In this document: positions 24,530 through 33,531 of the stretch, piece after piece
How positions within the stretch are numbered: position 1 is the stretch's first letter
Layout: the number at the start of each line of letters is the position of its first letter
From: Candidatus Kryptoniota bacterium
GTDB taxonomy: Bacteria > Bacteroidota > Ignavibacteria > Kryptoniales > JAKASW01
Assembly (NCBI GenBank): GCA_024641705.1
Contig: JAHECO010000010.1
Span: 37,228 to 101,227, forward strand
DNA length: 64,000 nt
Direction of reading: 5' to 3'
Position numbers and translations under genes: made by a program
The notes under the pieces: model-generated
Database searches by the model: none
What the model was told of the DNA's origin: nothing
What the model saw: the letters and a program-made list of their open reading frames with translations, nothing else

Positions 24530-26770
24530 TCACATTCCCTTGTACGGGTTGGGGCCGATCCCTCTCATCTCTTCGACGAACTCGTTGAATATCGCCGGGA
24601 TCTTCCCGTATTCATCGATCGACAGCGTCACGAGCTTGACTCGCTCAGGCTCGAGGACAAGCTGCTTCAACTTCTCCCGGACATTATCCATCCTCTTGCT
24701 TGCCAGCTCACTCCCTCTTACGAAGTGGCACTGATAGTCGTCGCCGAACTTGCAGCCGATCATCAAAATTCCGTCGAAGCCTTTTGAGAGTGCATCTGCA
24801 ATCCAGACGACGTTGACCGACCCGAGGCAGCGCACCGGGATTACCCGGATGTTGGGATCGTATTGCATCCTGTTCTTTCCCGCAACATCCAACGCAGGAT
24901 AAGCATCGTTCTCGCAGAGAAACGCGAGGATCCTCGGTTTGTCCTCGTCTTCGTCGGGTATTTCGATCGCCTTGATCATAGACGAGATCATCGGGATCGA
25001 ATAGTCCTTGAACGAAATGATCCTCTCCGGGCAGGCGCCGAGGCATATGCCGCACCTCCTGCATCTGTTGAGGTTCGGGAGCGGCGTGCCTTTCTCGTCC
25101 TCGTCCAGCGTTCCGAACGGACATTCCTCAGTACAACGTTTGCATTGCGTGCAGCGCTGCAGGAAGAAATCGGGATAGGATTGATCTCCTGACCTCGGAT
25201 GCACGGCCTTGCCTGCTTTCACGGAGTATATGAGTTGGATTGCTTTCAAAGCGGCGCCGTAAGCGTCGTCCTTGCTCGATTGGAAGTCCATCGGTGCACG
25301 CACAGAACCCGCGGCGTAGATGCCGGTCCTCCTCGTTTCGTAAGGAAAACATATGAAGTGCGAATCGGGAAAACCGTATTTCAACGTCGGCAGGTCGGTA
25401 CCCTGTCTATAGGTGAGGTTCAGGATTTTGGCACCGGCTTCTGCGGAAGCAGCCGCCTTCTTTCCGTTGAGGATATCCTCGACCGGGGCGGGGTCCGAAT
25501 CGGCCGACTCGACTTCGCCGACAAGTGTGGACGGGACCATCCCGGTCGCCAGAACGACAAGGTCGGATTCGATCTGTATTTTCTCGCCGAGGAGGGTGTC
25601 GTCGACGTCGATAAGCAAGGAACCGTTTTGCGATTGGCTCACGTCGACGACATCTCCTTTGGTAAGGAAAATGTTGTCTTCGCTCTGAACCCGTTTGTAG
25701 AACAACTCATGCTGGGCAGGCGTCCTCATATCCCTGTAGATGATGTAGATGAGTGCATCCGGATATTTCTCCCTGATATACAAAGCCTGCTTCAACGAAG
25801 CCGAGCAGCAGACGGAGGAGCAATAAGGCAGGTGTTTTTCATCCCGCGAGCCCGCACAGAGTATGAACGCCGCACTTCTGACCGGCTTGCCGCCGAGGAT
25901 CTGTCCGTCGCTTCCGTTTCTAAAAAGCTCCTCGAGCTGATTCCCGGTAATCACATTCTCGGATTTGCCGTATCCGAGATGTCCGAGTTTCTTGGGATCA
26001 TATGGCTTTGAGCCGGTCGCCTGGACTATGGCGCCGACAGTAAGCAATTGCGTCCGCGCCCCGCCATTTATTCTCAGGACCACGTTGAAGTTACCGGGCT
26101 GACCGGAAATCTTCTCGATCGTACAGCACGGGATCACGGTTATCTGCGTATTGGATTCCACTTCGGAAATCAGTTCATCTGTCTTCGGGAATTGCGGTTC
26201 GGTGTAGGGAGGCTCGTACGGCGCGATCATGTGACACTTATTGAGCCATCCGCCAAGCTGGCTCTCCTTCTCGGCAAGTACTACAGGGAACCCGGCCTTT
26301 GCTGCGGCCAGCGCCGAAGTCATCCCCGAAATGCCTCCGCCCACTACAAGAATGGTCTCGTTAGTGTCGCTCTTGATGGGTTCGGGCGGCTCGCTGTTCC
26401 TCACTTTGGCGATTCCCATCCGGAGGTAGTCCTCCGCCAGCATCTGCGTGTCTTCATCGTTAGGCTTGTGAGTCCAGGCGACATTCTCCCTCAGGTTGAC
26501 ACGATCGACCATGACCTTATCGCCGAACGTGAACACGTCCGACAGGAACCTCTGCGAACAGGCCCCGACTACCACGCGATTCAGACCTTCGGTCAGAATG
26601 TCCGTCCTGATCCCCTCGACACCTTCTTCACTGCAGAGCCAGCCATTGACCTTGCATACGGGGACCTTGTTCTCTCCCGACGCCAGCTTCGCCAATCCGT
26701 CACAATTGATTGCTTCCCCGATTCCGCAACCGGAGCACAAATAAACTCCGACTTTCGTCTCTATCGCCAT
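24530..26770 (-). CDS. qmoB: QmoB, HdrA-like flavoprotein with MvhD-like C-terminus
   Basis: 746 residues from the ATG at 26770 (AAAGGGA upstream); the frame runs on upstream but overlaps the qmoA coding end. HdrA-like FAD domain (ETILVVGGGISGMTSALAAAKAG near residue 145) is preceded by an N-terminal Cys-containing region (VGVYLCSGCGIGEAINC). A bacterial ferredoxin domain follows (CTQCKRCTEECPFG and CRRCGICLGACPERII, around residues 555-620). The last ~130 residues are MvhD-like (ILAFLCENDAYPALDVAG, VIPVRCLGSVN, GILMIGCKFGDDYQCHF). It is the QmoB subunit that couples QmoC to AprBA and may take part in electron bifurcation or confurcation. It begins 4 bp after qmoA. Confidence 0.94.
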   Translation of the reverse strand: MAIETKVGVYLCSGCGIGEAINCDGLAKLASGENKVPVCKVNGWLCSEEGVEGIRTDILTEGLNRVVVGACSQRFLSDVFTFGDKVMVDRVNLRENVAWTHKPNDEDTQMLAEDYLRMGIAKVRNSEPPEPIKSDTNETILVVGGGISGMTSALAAAKAGFPVVLAEKESQLGGWLNKCHMIAPYEPPYTEPQFPKTDELISEVESNTQITVIPCCTIEKISGQPGNFNVVLRINGGARTQLLTVGAIVQATGSKPYDPKKLGHLGYGKSENVITGNQLEELFRNGSDGQILGGKPVRSAAFILCAGSRDEKHLPYCSSVCCSASLKQALYIREKYPDALIYIIYRDMRTPAQHELFYKRVQSEDNIFLTKGDVVDVSQSQNGSLLIDVDDTLLGEKIQIESDLVVLATGMVPSTLVGEVESADSDPAPVEDILNGKKAAASAEAGAKILNLTYRQGTDLPTLKYGFPDSHFICFPYETRRTGIYAAGSVRAPMDFQSSKDDAYGAALKAIQLIYSVKAGKAVHPRSGDQSYPDFFLQRCTQCKRCTEECPFGTLDEDEKGTPLPNLNRCRRCGICLGACPERIISFKDYSIPMISSMIKAIEIPDEDEDKPRILAFLCENDAYPALDVAGKNRMQYDPNIRVIPVRCLGSVNVVWIADALSKGFDGILMIGCKFGDDYQCHFVRGSELASKRMDNVREKLKQLVLEPERVKLVTLSIDEYGKIPAIFNEFVEEMRGIGPNPYKGM

Positions 26771-26774
26771 GTTA

Positions 26775-28031
26775 CTAATTCCCTTTAATTGACTGAATGG
26801 CCTTGAGAACCGCGCCGGTTGCTTCCTGAACAACCGAGGCAACATCCTTGGGCTTTGTGTTTACACCACAGCCGATAATCCCTGTTCCGTCGGAAATGAG
26901 GAAGCCGTTGCCGTCCACGGCCGAAGCATCCAGCGGCAATTCCCGAACCGTCGGCTTCATTCCCGTCGCCAGGACGACCAGGTCGACTGCCTTGTGCATG
27001 ATCGTGCCGGACAACGAGTCTTCGGCTTCGACGATCAGCTTGTCCGAGGACGGATCGCGGGTTACTCTCGCTACCTTTCCCCTGTGGAAATGCACCTTGT
27101 CATCCCTGCGCACGTTCCCGTAGAAATCCTCCAGAAGACCGTTCGCGCGCACATCGATGTAATGGATGTGTATCTCTGCGTCGGGATATTGTTCCCTGAT
27201 GTACCTCGACTGCTTCAGCGACGCCAGGCAGCAGACCGAAGAACAGTACTCGAGATGGGTCTCATCCCTCGAGCCTGCACACTGAACGAAAGCAACGCTG
27301 CCTATCTTCTGTTTTGTCGAAGGCCTCAGGACTTGTCCGTGTGTCGGACCGTCGGCGGCGGCAAGCCTTTCCATCATCACGTTCGTGATAACATCCGGGA
27401 ATTGCCCGAAACCCAGGACGTCCAACTTGTTCGCATCGTATGGTTCCCAACCTGTCGCCCAGATGATCGAGCCCGCTTCGATCGCAATCACTTCCTCTTT
27501 TTCGGCCAGGTCTATCGCCCCGTACTTGCAGGCGTCGACGCATTTGTTGCAGCTGCTTCCTTTGCAACTTCCTGCATCGATCACGTACTTCTGGGGATAC
27601 GCGTTTTCGTAGGGGATGTAAACAGAAGCGGTCTCATCCATCCCGTAATTGAAATCGTTCTTTCTTGTTTCCGGACAAACCTTCACGCAGTCACCGCAAG
27701 CCGTGCACCGGTTGTTCACGTACCTGGGCTTCAGGCTTACATCGGCCTTGTATCTTCCCCCCTCTTTCGAGACGGCGATGACTTCGGCCTGCGTGTACAG
27801 CTTCACCATCGGATTGGATCTGAGCCGCCGGATATTTATTTCCAGGCCGCAGCCGGGAGGACACAGTTTCGGGAAGTACTTGCTGAACTGCGCGACTTTC
27901 CCACCGATATACGGCCGTTTCTCGAGCAGGATCACATTCAGCCCGGTTTCCACGGCTTCAACGGCAGCTGTAATCCCCGCCACTCCCGCACCAATCACAA
28001 GGAGGTCGGATGAAATTTGTTTCTCAGTCAT
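26775..28031 (-). CDS. qmoA: QmoA, HdrA-like flavoprotein
   Basis: 418 residues. FAD-binding Rossmann motif SSDLLVIGAGVAGITAAVEAVE near the start is followed by the HdrA motif CPPGCGLEINIRRL. Cluster ligands appear as CTACGDCVKVCPETR and CKGSSCNKCVDACKYGAIDL, and the second nucleotide fold contains SVAFVQCAGSRDETHLEYCSSVCC and VVLATGMKP. The soluble QmoA subunit pairs with QmoB and QmoC to hand menaquinol electrons to AprBA. qmoB follows after 4 bp. The gene before it on the strand encodes a cytidylate-kinase-like protein, 17 bp away, so the block is one operon. Confidence 0.94.
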   Translation of the reverse strand: MTEKQISSDLLVIGAGVAGITAAVEAVETGLNVILLEKRPYIGGKVAQFSKYFPKLCPPGCGLEINIRRLRSNPMVKLYTQAEVIAVSKEGGRYKADVSLKPRYVNNRCTACGDCVKVCPETRKNDFNYGMDETASVYIPYENAYPQKYVIDAGSCKGSSCNKCVDACKYGAIDLAEKEEVIAIEAGSIIWATGWEPYDANKLDVLGFGQFPDVITNVMMERLAAADGPTHGQVLRPSTKQKIGSVAFVQCAGSRDETHLEYCSSVCCLASLKQSRYIREQYPDAEIHIHYIDVRANGLLEDFYGNVRRDDKVHFHRGKVARVTRDPSSDKLIVEAEDSLSGTIMHKAVDLVVLATGMKPTVRELPLDASAVDGNGFLISDGTGIIGCGVNTKPKDVASVVQEATGAVLKAIQSIKGN

Positions 28032-28048
28032 AGGATTCCATGTTTGAT

Positions 28049-28879
28049 TTACTCGTAAAAGCTCACTAGTGATTTCTTCACCTCAATTGTTTTCACGCCT
28101 TCAACTTTTGAAAGCACTGCTCTGATATCGCTCTCCCACATCCCCGCCCCGACTCTCGGACAGTTGCCGGTCACGACCAGCGAGCCGGTCGTGGAATCGG
28201 CATCGATCTCGACTTCGCTCCCTCTCGTTCGCGGCGACTGCTGCAGATAGACTTCCGCCAGAGAAGCCAGGTGCAGGTTCCTGAGCATCGTCGTAGCTTC
28301 GGTAGTCGATTGGAATTCCTTCGCCGCGACTGCCTTCGTAATCAGATCGGCGGCAAGATCCATACTCACTCTCTCTATGTTGATGACCAGGTCGTAGTGC
28401 GAAGGGTCTTTCCAGTTCACGCCGTACAGAAACTGCGACCATTTCAACCTGCGTTCATCGATCGCTTTTATCCGGGAGATGACTTCATCCCTCGACTTTC
28501 CCCCCTCTTCCATAAGAGTCCTGATCCTGAATTCGGTGGAAGCCGTTAGTAGAACCCGGAGCACGTAAGGGATCTTGGACAGGAGGAACTGCGCCAGGTG
28601 ACCGTGGTAGATTAAGTCGCCTTTGAGCGCAAAGTCGAAGAGCGCCGTCTGGAAGCATCCCAGGTACTGCCTCTTCGTGTCGCCCATCTTGTCGAGAAGA
28701 CGCGGTGACTTTTCGACGAAGGACAGTTCGCCCAGCCCCGTCTCCTTGATCCCGTATTTCTCGGCAGCCTTGAGGACATCCTCTCTCGTGACGACCGGGC
28801 ATTTTATTCTCTCCGAAACTCTTTTCGCGAGCATCTCCGTCGCGCTCAAGGATCCCCTCGAAATGGTTATGATCGGCAT
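28049..28879 (-). CDS. cytidylate-kinase-like family protein with extra C-terminal domain
   Basis: 276 residues from the ATG at 28879, which has a GGGAGG ribosome site. The N-terminal ~185 residues match the cytidylate-kinase-like (AAK) family found in anaerobes: PIITISRGSLSATEMLAKRV, TREDVLKAAEKYGI, and YHGHLAQFLLSKIPYVLRVLLTAS. The P-loop Gly/Lys residues of real CMP kinases (GxxGSGK) are largely missing (SRGSLSATE), so phosphate transfer from NTP is doubtful. The last ~75 residues form a small alpha/beta domain (DADSTTGSLVVTGNC... GVKTIEVKKSL) reminiscent of BON-type folds. It lies between the CoA-disulfide reductase gene and qmoA in the island. A regulatory role is possible but unproven. 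Confidence 0.75.
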   Translation of the reverse strand: MPIITISRGSLSATEMLAKRVSERIKCPVVTREDVLKAAEKYGIKETGLGELSFVEKSPRLLDKMGDTKRQYLGCFQTALFDFALKGDLIYHGHLAQFLLSKIPYVLRVLLTASTEFRIRTLMEEGGKSRDEVISRIKAIDERRLKWSQFLYGVNWKDPSHYDLVINIERVSMDLAADLITKAVAAKEFQSTTEATTMLRNLHLASLAEVYLQQSPRTRGSEVEIDADSTTGSLVVTGNCPRVGAGMWESDIRAVLSKVEGVKTIEVKKSLVSFYE

Positions 28880-28931
28880 AAGACCTCCCGGCTGTAAAGC
28901 CCGTTTATCCTGTGGCAAGTTTTCCCGGCAA

Positions 28932-30629
28932 TCATGAGTGCGTTTCCAGTTGTTCCGAGAATTTCTTTATTCTATTGTACAGCAAATTTCCGCCGCCAAG
29001 ATAAGAGGCCTCCCTGTGTCCTGACTTGAGAAGCACCCTGGTGGCTTCATAAGACCTGGGACCTTTCTCGCATATGAACATGACCGGCCGATGCGCATCC
29101 AACTCGTTGACTCTCGATTTGAGGTCCGATAACGGTATATGAACCGATTTCTCCGGGAACGGTACAGACCCGACTTCCGCCGGTTCCCTCACGTCGACGA
29201 ATATTCCCCGAAAAGCCGGAACCTGGAGCGGGCTGACATTCGCTACACCGTCAGTTTCCTGGCTGTCTGCCATGAATCCGAGATAATTCAGAGGAGAGAT
29301 CGGCGATGAATGTGCCGGCGTGTACGCGTGTTCCGCTTCCGACAGGTCCGCGATGGTCTTGTTATGTGAGAGCAATTCCGAAAACACATCGATGTATCTC
29401 GTCACTTCGCCCTCACCGATCAACTGCAGACCGAGCAGCCTCAGCCCGGGCTTTTCATAAACGAGTTTCCCTACGATCACTTTTGCATCCGGATGGTATT
29501 CCGGCCTGTCCGACCAACAGCCGATCACACTTCCGGTCTCATAGCCGAACTGCCGCGCTCTCTTTTCCGTCAGTCCGGCGGCGCAGACAATGTTGCTGAA
29601 CAGTTTCAGCGAGACGGCGCCTGCTGCGCCATTGAACGAAGCCTTTCTTCCCGCTATAGAATCGGCGGCGACTCTGCCCATCCGGTTGGAAAGGGATCCG
29701 AATGAAAAAGACTCCTGGGCTTTCGTAACGAAGTTCTCGACTTCTGCACAGTCACCGGCGGCCCAAATATTGGGTACGCTCGTCCTCATTTGTTCATCTA
29801 CGAGGATCCCCCCGCTTCTGCCCGTTACTACGCTCGATTTCCGGGCAAGTTGGGTGTTAGGCCTGACGCCCAGACAATAGAACACATAGTCGGCGGCGAT
29901 TCGCTGCCCATCTTCGAGTGAAACAACCGGCAGCCCTTCGCTGTCGGTCTCAATCCCCTCGACGCCAGTCGAAAGCGACAGATGAACCCTTTCAGACTTG
30001 ATACAACTCTCAAGATAAAGCGACAACTCCGGATCGAGAGAACCGGACAGGAGGCGTTCTTCTTTTTCTACGAGGACAGTTTCGATGCCCCAGAGCGAGG
30101 TCAGCGCTTCGATCATCTCACATCCCACGAACCCGCCCCCGATAACGACTGCTTTCCGGACACTCCCTTTCTCCGCGATCTTTCTGAAATTTGCGGCGTC
30201 CGACGGGGAGTGGAAGGGCGAGACCCGAGTGGAGGAGGGATAATGAAAACCGGGCCTCACCGCCTCCGAACCTGTTGCGATGAGGAGGGAGTCGTACGGA
30301 AGTACGAACGTTTCCCCCTTGTCAATATTCCTGCATTTGACTTCATTCCGATCGGCGAGGATCGCATCAACTTCGGTATTCAGACGAATCTCTACCCCTT
30401 TAACATCGCGAAAATATTTCTCATCGCGAGGCACACCGTAAGCGGTTTCGCAGAGATCGTCAACACTGTCGATCTCGCCTGCCGCGTACAAAGGCAGGCC
30501 GCAGCTGCTGAACGATATGAACGGCCCTCTTTCAATTATTGTCACACGAAAATCCCGGGAGAGCCTGCTCAATCTGGAAGCTGCTCTGCAGCCAGCCGCC
30601 ATCCCCCCTATGATTACTACATTATGCAC
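28932..30629 (-). CDS. CoA-disulfide reductase / NADH-polysulfide reductase with C-terminal rhodanese domain
   Basis: 565 residues. FAD and NAD(P) Rossmann motifs occur at VVIIGGMAAGCRAASRL and AVVIGGGFVGCEMIEAL, with the single redox Cys of this family in FISFSSCGLPLYAAG (about residue 43). IWAAGDCAEV marks the FAD C-motif. The dimerisation domain is followed (~455-560) by a rhodanese domain with active-site loop MFICEKGPRS. Such CoADR-Rhd proteins reduce polysulfide, CoA-persulfide or CoA disulfide with NADH in the cytoplasm. Start is GTG at 30629, 9 bp after the dsrP stop, so it extends the dsrMKJOP transcript. It may recycle sulfane sulfur or feed sulfur to DsrC; that link is inference. 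Confidence 0.9.
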   Translation of the reverse strand: MHNVVIIGGMAAGCRAASRLSRLSRDFRVTIIERGPFISFSSCGLPLYAAGEIDSVDDLCETAYGVPRDEKYFRDVKGVEIRLNTEVDAILADRNEVKCRNIDKGETFVLPYDSLLIATGSEAVRPGFHYPSSTRVSPFHSPSDAANFRKIAEKGSVRKAVVIGGGFVGCEMIEALTSLWGIETVLVEKEERLLSGSLDPELSLYLESCIKSERVHLSLSTGVEGIETDSEGLPVVSLEDGQRIAADYVFYCLGVRPNTQLARKSSVVTGRSGGILVDEQMRTSVPNIWAAGDCAEVENFVTKAQESFSFGSLSNRMGRVAADSIAGRKASFNGAAGAVSLKLFSNIVCAAGLTEKRARQFGYETGSVIGCWSDRPEYHPDAKVIVGKLVYEKPGLRLLGLQLIGEGEVTRYIDVFSELLSHNKTIADLSEAEHAYTPAHSSPISPLNYLGFMADSQETDGVANVSPLQVPAFRGIFVDVREPAEVGSVPFPEKSVHIPLSDLKSRVNELDAHRPVMFICEKGPRSYEATRVLLKSGHREASYLGGGNLLYNRIKKFSEQLETHS

Positions 30630-30638
30630 CGTAACAGC

Positions 30639-31796
30639 TTACGCTTCTGATTCCATTCGTATCGAAAGGACCATTTTGTAGAATATCGTTATTAAGAAGA
30701 ACCCTATGGCCCAGACACCGAGCGTGATCAAAGACTCCGGTATCGTAGGCCAGTATTGGACTACTTTTCCAAAAGGCGAAGGTATAAATCCGGTTATAAC
30801 GAGGCCGAGTCCCTTGTCAATCCATATCGATAGGAAAACCGTGATACAGGCTACGAAAAAAGTCCTGTGGTTCTCGCGGGTCTTGGGTACGATAAGCAGG
30901 ACAAGAGACACTACGGCAAGAGCGACGGAAGCCCACATCCACGGGACCAGCTTTCCTTTTCCTTCAAACCCAAAATAGAGATACTGCATATGAGAAACGT
31001 CCGAAGGAATCCCGCTGTAGAAAGTGGTAAAGAACTCCATCAGGATGAAGAATACATTCACACACATAGCATACGTTATGATCAAGCCGAGCTTTTTGAG
31101 GGCCTCGTCACCCGCGTCAAAGTCTGTCAACTTCTTCATCACGAGGCAGAGGACTACCAGCAGCGCCGGGCCTGCGGAGAACGCGGATGCCAGAAATCGG
31201 GGAGCCATAATAGCGGTCAACCAGAAAGGTCTCCCTGCGAGACCGGACAGCAAAAACGCAGTGACCGTGTGGATGCTGACAGCCCACGGAATGGAAACGA
31301 TAATGACCACCCTGATCCACTTCGGAGGAGCTGTAGATTTATGTTCCGCATCCAGCGTCACTCGCGTGATGACAACATTAAGCAGAAGGTAGCCGCTCAG
31401 CGCAATGACATCCCAGAACAACAGAGAATGAGGCGTGGGATACAACATTAAATTCAGCAACCGAAAAGGCTGGCCGAGGTCGACGAACACAAAAATCATG
31501 CACATTATAACGGAGGAGATAGCCAGGAACTCCCCAAGTATTGTAATCTTCCCGAAGGCTTTGTAATCGTGCAAATAATACGGGAGGACGACCATGACTG
31601 CAGACGCCGCCACGCCCACCATGAAGGTGAACTGGGCAATGTAAAGACCCCAGCTCACATTTCTGCTCATGCCCGTTATTCCCAGACCGTAATTGAACTG
31701 TCTCATATAGAAATAGAATCCTGTCAGGATTATCAAAGACAGAAAGACGAGCCAGCTCCAGTACCGCTTATTTCCTCTGAATGCATGTTCTATCAT
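30639..31796 (-). CDS. dsrP: DsrP, NrfD-like quinone-binding membrane subunit
   Basis: 385 residues with about ten transmembrane helices and no cofactor motif, as in NrfD/PsrC subunits. Family stretches are SWGLYIAQFTFMVGVAASAVMV, FVFVDLGQPFRLLNLMLYPTPHSLLFWDV, and IPWAVSIHTVTAFLLSGLAGRPFW. It forms the second quinone site of the DsrMKJOP complex, linking DsrJ/DsrO in the periplasm to the quinone pool. The gene follows dsrO by 9 bp and precedes the CoA-disulfide reductase by 9 bp. Length fits DsrP. Confidence 0.93.
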   Translation of the reverse strand: MIEHAFRGNKRYWSWLVFLSLIILTGFYFYMRQFNYGLGITGMSRNVSWGLYIAQFTFMVGVAASAVMVVLPYYLHDYKAFGKITILGEFLAISSVIMCMIFVFVDLGQPFRLLNLMLYPTPHSLLFWDVIALSGYLLLNVVITRVTLDAEHKSTAPPKWIRVVIIVSIPWAVSIHTVTAFLLSGLAGRPFWLTAIMAPRFLASAFSAGPALLVVLCLVMKKLTDFDAGDEALKKLGLIITYAMCVNVFFILMEFFTTFYSGIPSDVSHMQYLYFGFEGKGKLVPWMWASVALAVVSLVLLIVPKTRENHRTFFVACITVFLSIWIDKGLGLVITGFIPSPFGKVVQYWPTIPESLITLGVWAIGFFLITIFYKMVLSIRMESEA

Positions 31797-31805
31797 ATGT
31801 GCGCC

Positions 31806-32609
31806 TTATACGAGATAATAGATTTCAGGACTTGTACCCAGGCCGGGTTTTCGCCTTATGGAGAAATTGTCTTTCAGCAGCTGCCTCACCTCTGAGCCGG
31901 GATCGTTGAGGTTGCCGAAGACAAGCGCCTTTCCGGGGCAGACGTCGACACATATCGGCGACAGTCCCTGCGACACCCTCTCGTCACACCAGGTACATTT
32001 CTCGACGACTCCTTTCATACGAGTCGGGAAATCCGGATTGATATCCTTGATGAAAGGTCTCGGGTCTCTCCAGTTAAAGCTCCTCGAGCCATACGGGCAG
32101 GCTGCCATGCAGTATCGGCATCCGATGCACCTGTGCCAGTCGATCATTACGATCCCGTCGTCGCGTTTGAAAGTCGCCTGCGTCGGACACACTTCCACGC
32201 ACGGAGGGTTGTCACAGCTATTGCAGAAGACCGGCACTTTTTTGTTCTTGAACTCGTCCTTCATATAGAAGTTTTCCTGGTCGAGGAAGGCATCCTGATA
32301 AGGTTCTTTCCAGATCCACTTTATTTCATCCTTCGATTCGCCGAAGTCCGGGATGTTATGCGCCTTGTTGCAAGCGTCGATGCACTTTGTGCACCCTTGC
32401 TCGGAAACACATTTCCTGAGATCCACCACCATCGCCAGGCGTACCTTTTGCGCCGGCTTCGTTCCTGCCAGACGCTTTCCGGCACCTATCGCTTTGGCGA
32501 CCAGTTTTGCGGAGGTGCTTCCCGCGTGAACGCTTACATATTTTTCGGCCGTCACACCAAGTGCAGTCAGACCGACCAGTTTCAGAAGGGTCCTTCGACT
32601 TATGCTCAT
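31806..32609 (-). CDS. dsrO: DsrO, periplasmic ferredoxin-like subunit with Tat signal
   Basis: 267 residues from the ATG at 32609, which overlaps the dsrJ stop as ATGA. The start gives a twin-arginine signal (SISRRTLLKLVGLTALG) that an upstream extension would bury. The mature domain holds ferredoxin clusters: CVSEQGCTKCIDACNKAHN, CNSCDNPPCVEVCPTQA, CIGCRYCMAACPYGSR and CTWCDERVSQGLSPICVDVCPG. It transfers electrons between DsrJ and DsrP on the outer side of the inner membrane. Gene order J-O-P is the standard one. Confidence 0.94.
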   Translation of the reverse strand: MSISRRTLLKLVGLTALGVTAEKYVSVHAGSTSAKLVAKAIGAGKRLAGTKPAQKVRLAMVVDLRKCVSEQGCTKCIDACNKAHNIPDFGESKDEIKWIWKEPYQDAFLDQENFYMKDEFKNKKVPVFCNSCDNPPCVEVCPTQATFKRDDGIVMIDWHRCIGCRYCMAACPYGSRSFNWRDPRPFIKDINPDFPTRMKGVVEKCTWCDERVSQGLSPICVDVCPGKALVFGNLNDPGSEVRQLLKDNFSIRRKPGLGTSPEIYYLV

Positions 32610-33001
32610 TGTATGCTCAAATTCCGAGGTTTGTTGTGACAGTCCCAGCAGTAAGGAGTTACACCGACGTAGCTGTGGCACTGGTCGCAGAACTGCGAGG
32701 TGTTCGGATGGCAACCCAGGCAGGTCTTTGTAAACCTCATCTCATATTCTTTACCGTTGTCCGAGCTGAAATAGGTTTCTCCCTTCCTTACGACCTCGTA
32801 TCTCCAGTCATTCAGCAGCCTCATGTGGTCCCGGCGCATGAACTCTGCGGCTGCGACGCATTCTTTCTGGTTTTCCTTGGAGGGTAGAACAAGATCGGGT
32901 CTTTGCAGAGCTTTGCCGTTGAGTACGTCATACCACACCGGGGAGGTGAACAACGCGGCGAAGATTATCAGCCCGGCTATTATTTTCCCGCTATCATACA
33001 T
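32606..33001 (-). CDS. dsrJ: DsrJ, membrane-anchored trihaem cytochrome c
   Basis: 131 residues. An uncleaved N-terminal signal anchor (residues ~5-25, GKIIAGLIIFAALFTSPVWYDV) is followed by a periplasmic domain with three c-type haem motifs, CLGCH, CDQCH and CWDCH, in the last 40 residues. Cys48 in KENQKECVAAAEFMRRDHM is the likely unusual His/Cys ligand position known in DsrJ. It links the periplasm with DsrO and DsrP in the complex. It is separated from dsrK by a four-helix-bundle gene, an unusual insertion. Haem spacing and length match DsrJ. Confidence 0.93.
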   Translation of the reverse strand: MYDSGKIIAGLIIFAALFTSPVWYDVLNGKALQRPDLVLPSKENQKECVAAAEFMRRDHMRLLNDWRYEVVRKGETYFSSDNGKEYEMRFTKTCLGCHPNTSQFCDQCHSYVGVTPYCWDCHNKPRNLSIQ

Positions 33002-33041
33002 TATAATTCCCTTCGAGTGGATATCCGATTGTCAACACTAA

Positions 33042-33440
33042 TCATCTCGCCCTCAGCTTCCACTTCGATCTCTCGATAATCGAGGAGAGTATCATTTCCA
33101 GTTCATCGGCTTCCCGGATCAGCGTCTGTGCTGCATCGGCGTTATCGAGTTCATTTGTTTCATTAATGAGCCTGAGCCAGTACCGGCTCTCCTTCACTTT
33201 CTTCCTGCTTATCTTTGCCCTCACCATGAAATCTTTGCCGCTCAGCGCTTCGTTAGCTTCGATATAACTCGCCCCGGCACACCCGGACGAGTTCACCAGC
33301 TGCTTGCCGTCTTCGACATTGGCCATAGTCTTCGGAAGCGCCTTCGCGAAAATCCTTACAGCCTTCGAGAATTGGAAAGCCCTCTCCTCGAGATCGGCCG
33401 CACACCGGCTCTCGGGCGGATAAGATTGGGTCCCGTCCAT
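33042..33440 (-). CDS. four-helix-bundle (23S rRNA IVS / S23-like) protein between dsrK and dsrJ
   Basis: 132 residues from an ATG at 33440 preceded by GGGGGAG seven bases upstream; longer starts up to 33551 would overlap dsrK by 20 bp. The family pattern is clear: DLEERAFQFSKAVRIFAKALPKT near the start, then NSSGCAGASYIEANEALSGKDF, ISRKKVKESRYWLRLI and a final helix. Such proteins form pentameric four-helix bundles, were first noticed in 23S rRNA intervening sequences, and have no proven biochemical role. Here the gene sits inside the dsrMKJOP transcript, 92 bp after dsrK and 40 bp before dsrJ. It could be a stray insertion or a recruited accessory factor. Confidence 0.8.
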   Translation of the reverse strand: MDGTQSYPPESRCAADLEERAFQFSKAVRIFAKALPKTMANVEDGKQLVNSSGCAGASYIEANEALSGKDFMVRAKISRKKVKESRYWLRLINETNELDNADAAQTLIREADELEMILSSIIERSKWKLRAR

Positions 33441-33531
33441 CTCAGTCTCCCCCATTAGTGTACAGGATTCTGTTTGTTTGAAACGATACGATGCTGAAAC
33501 AGGATTCAGAGTCCATTTGTCTGCAGGTCGG

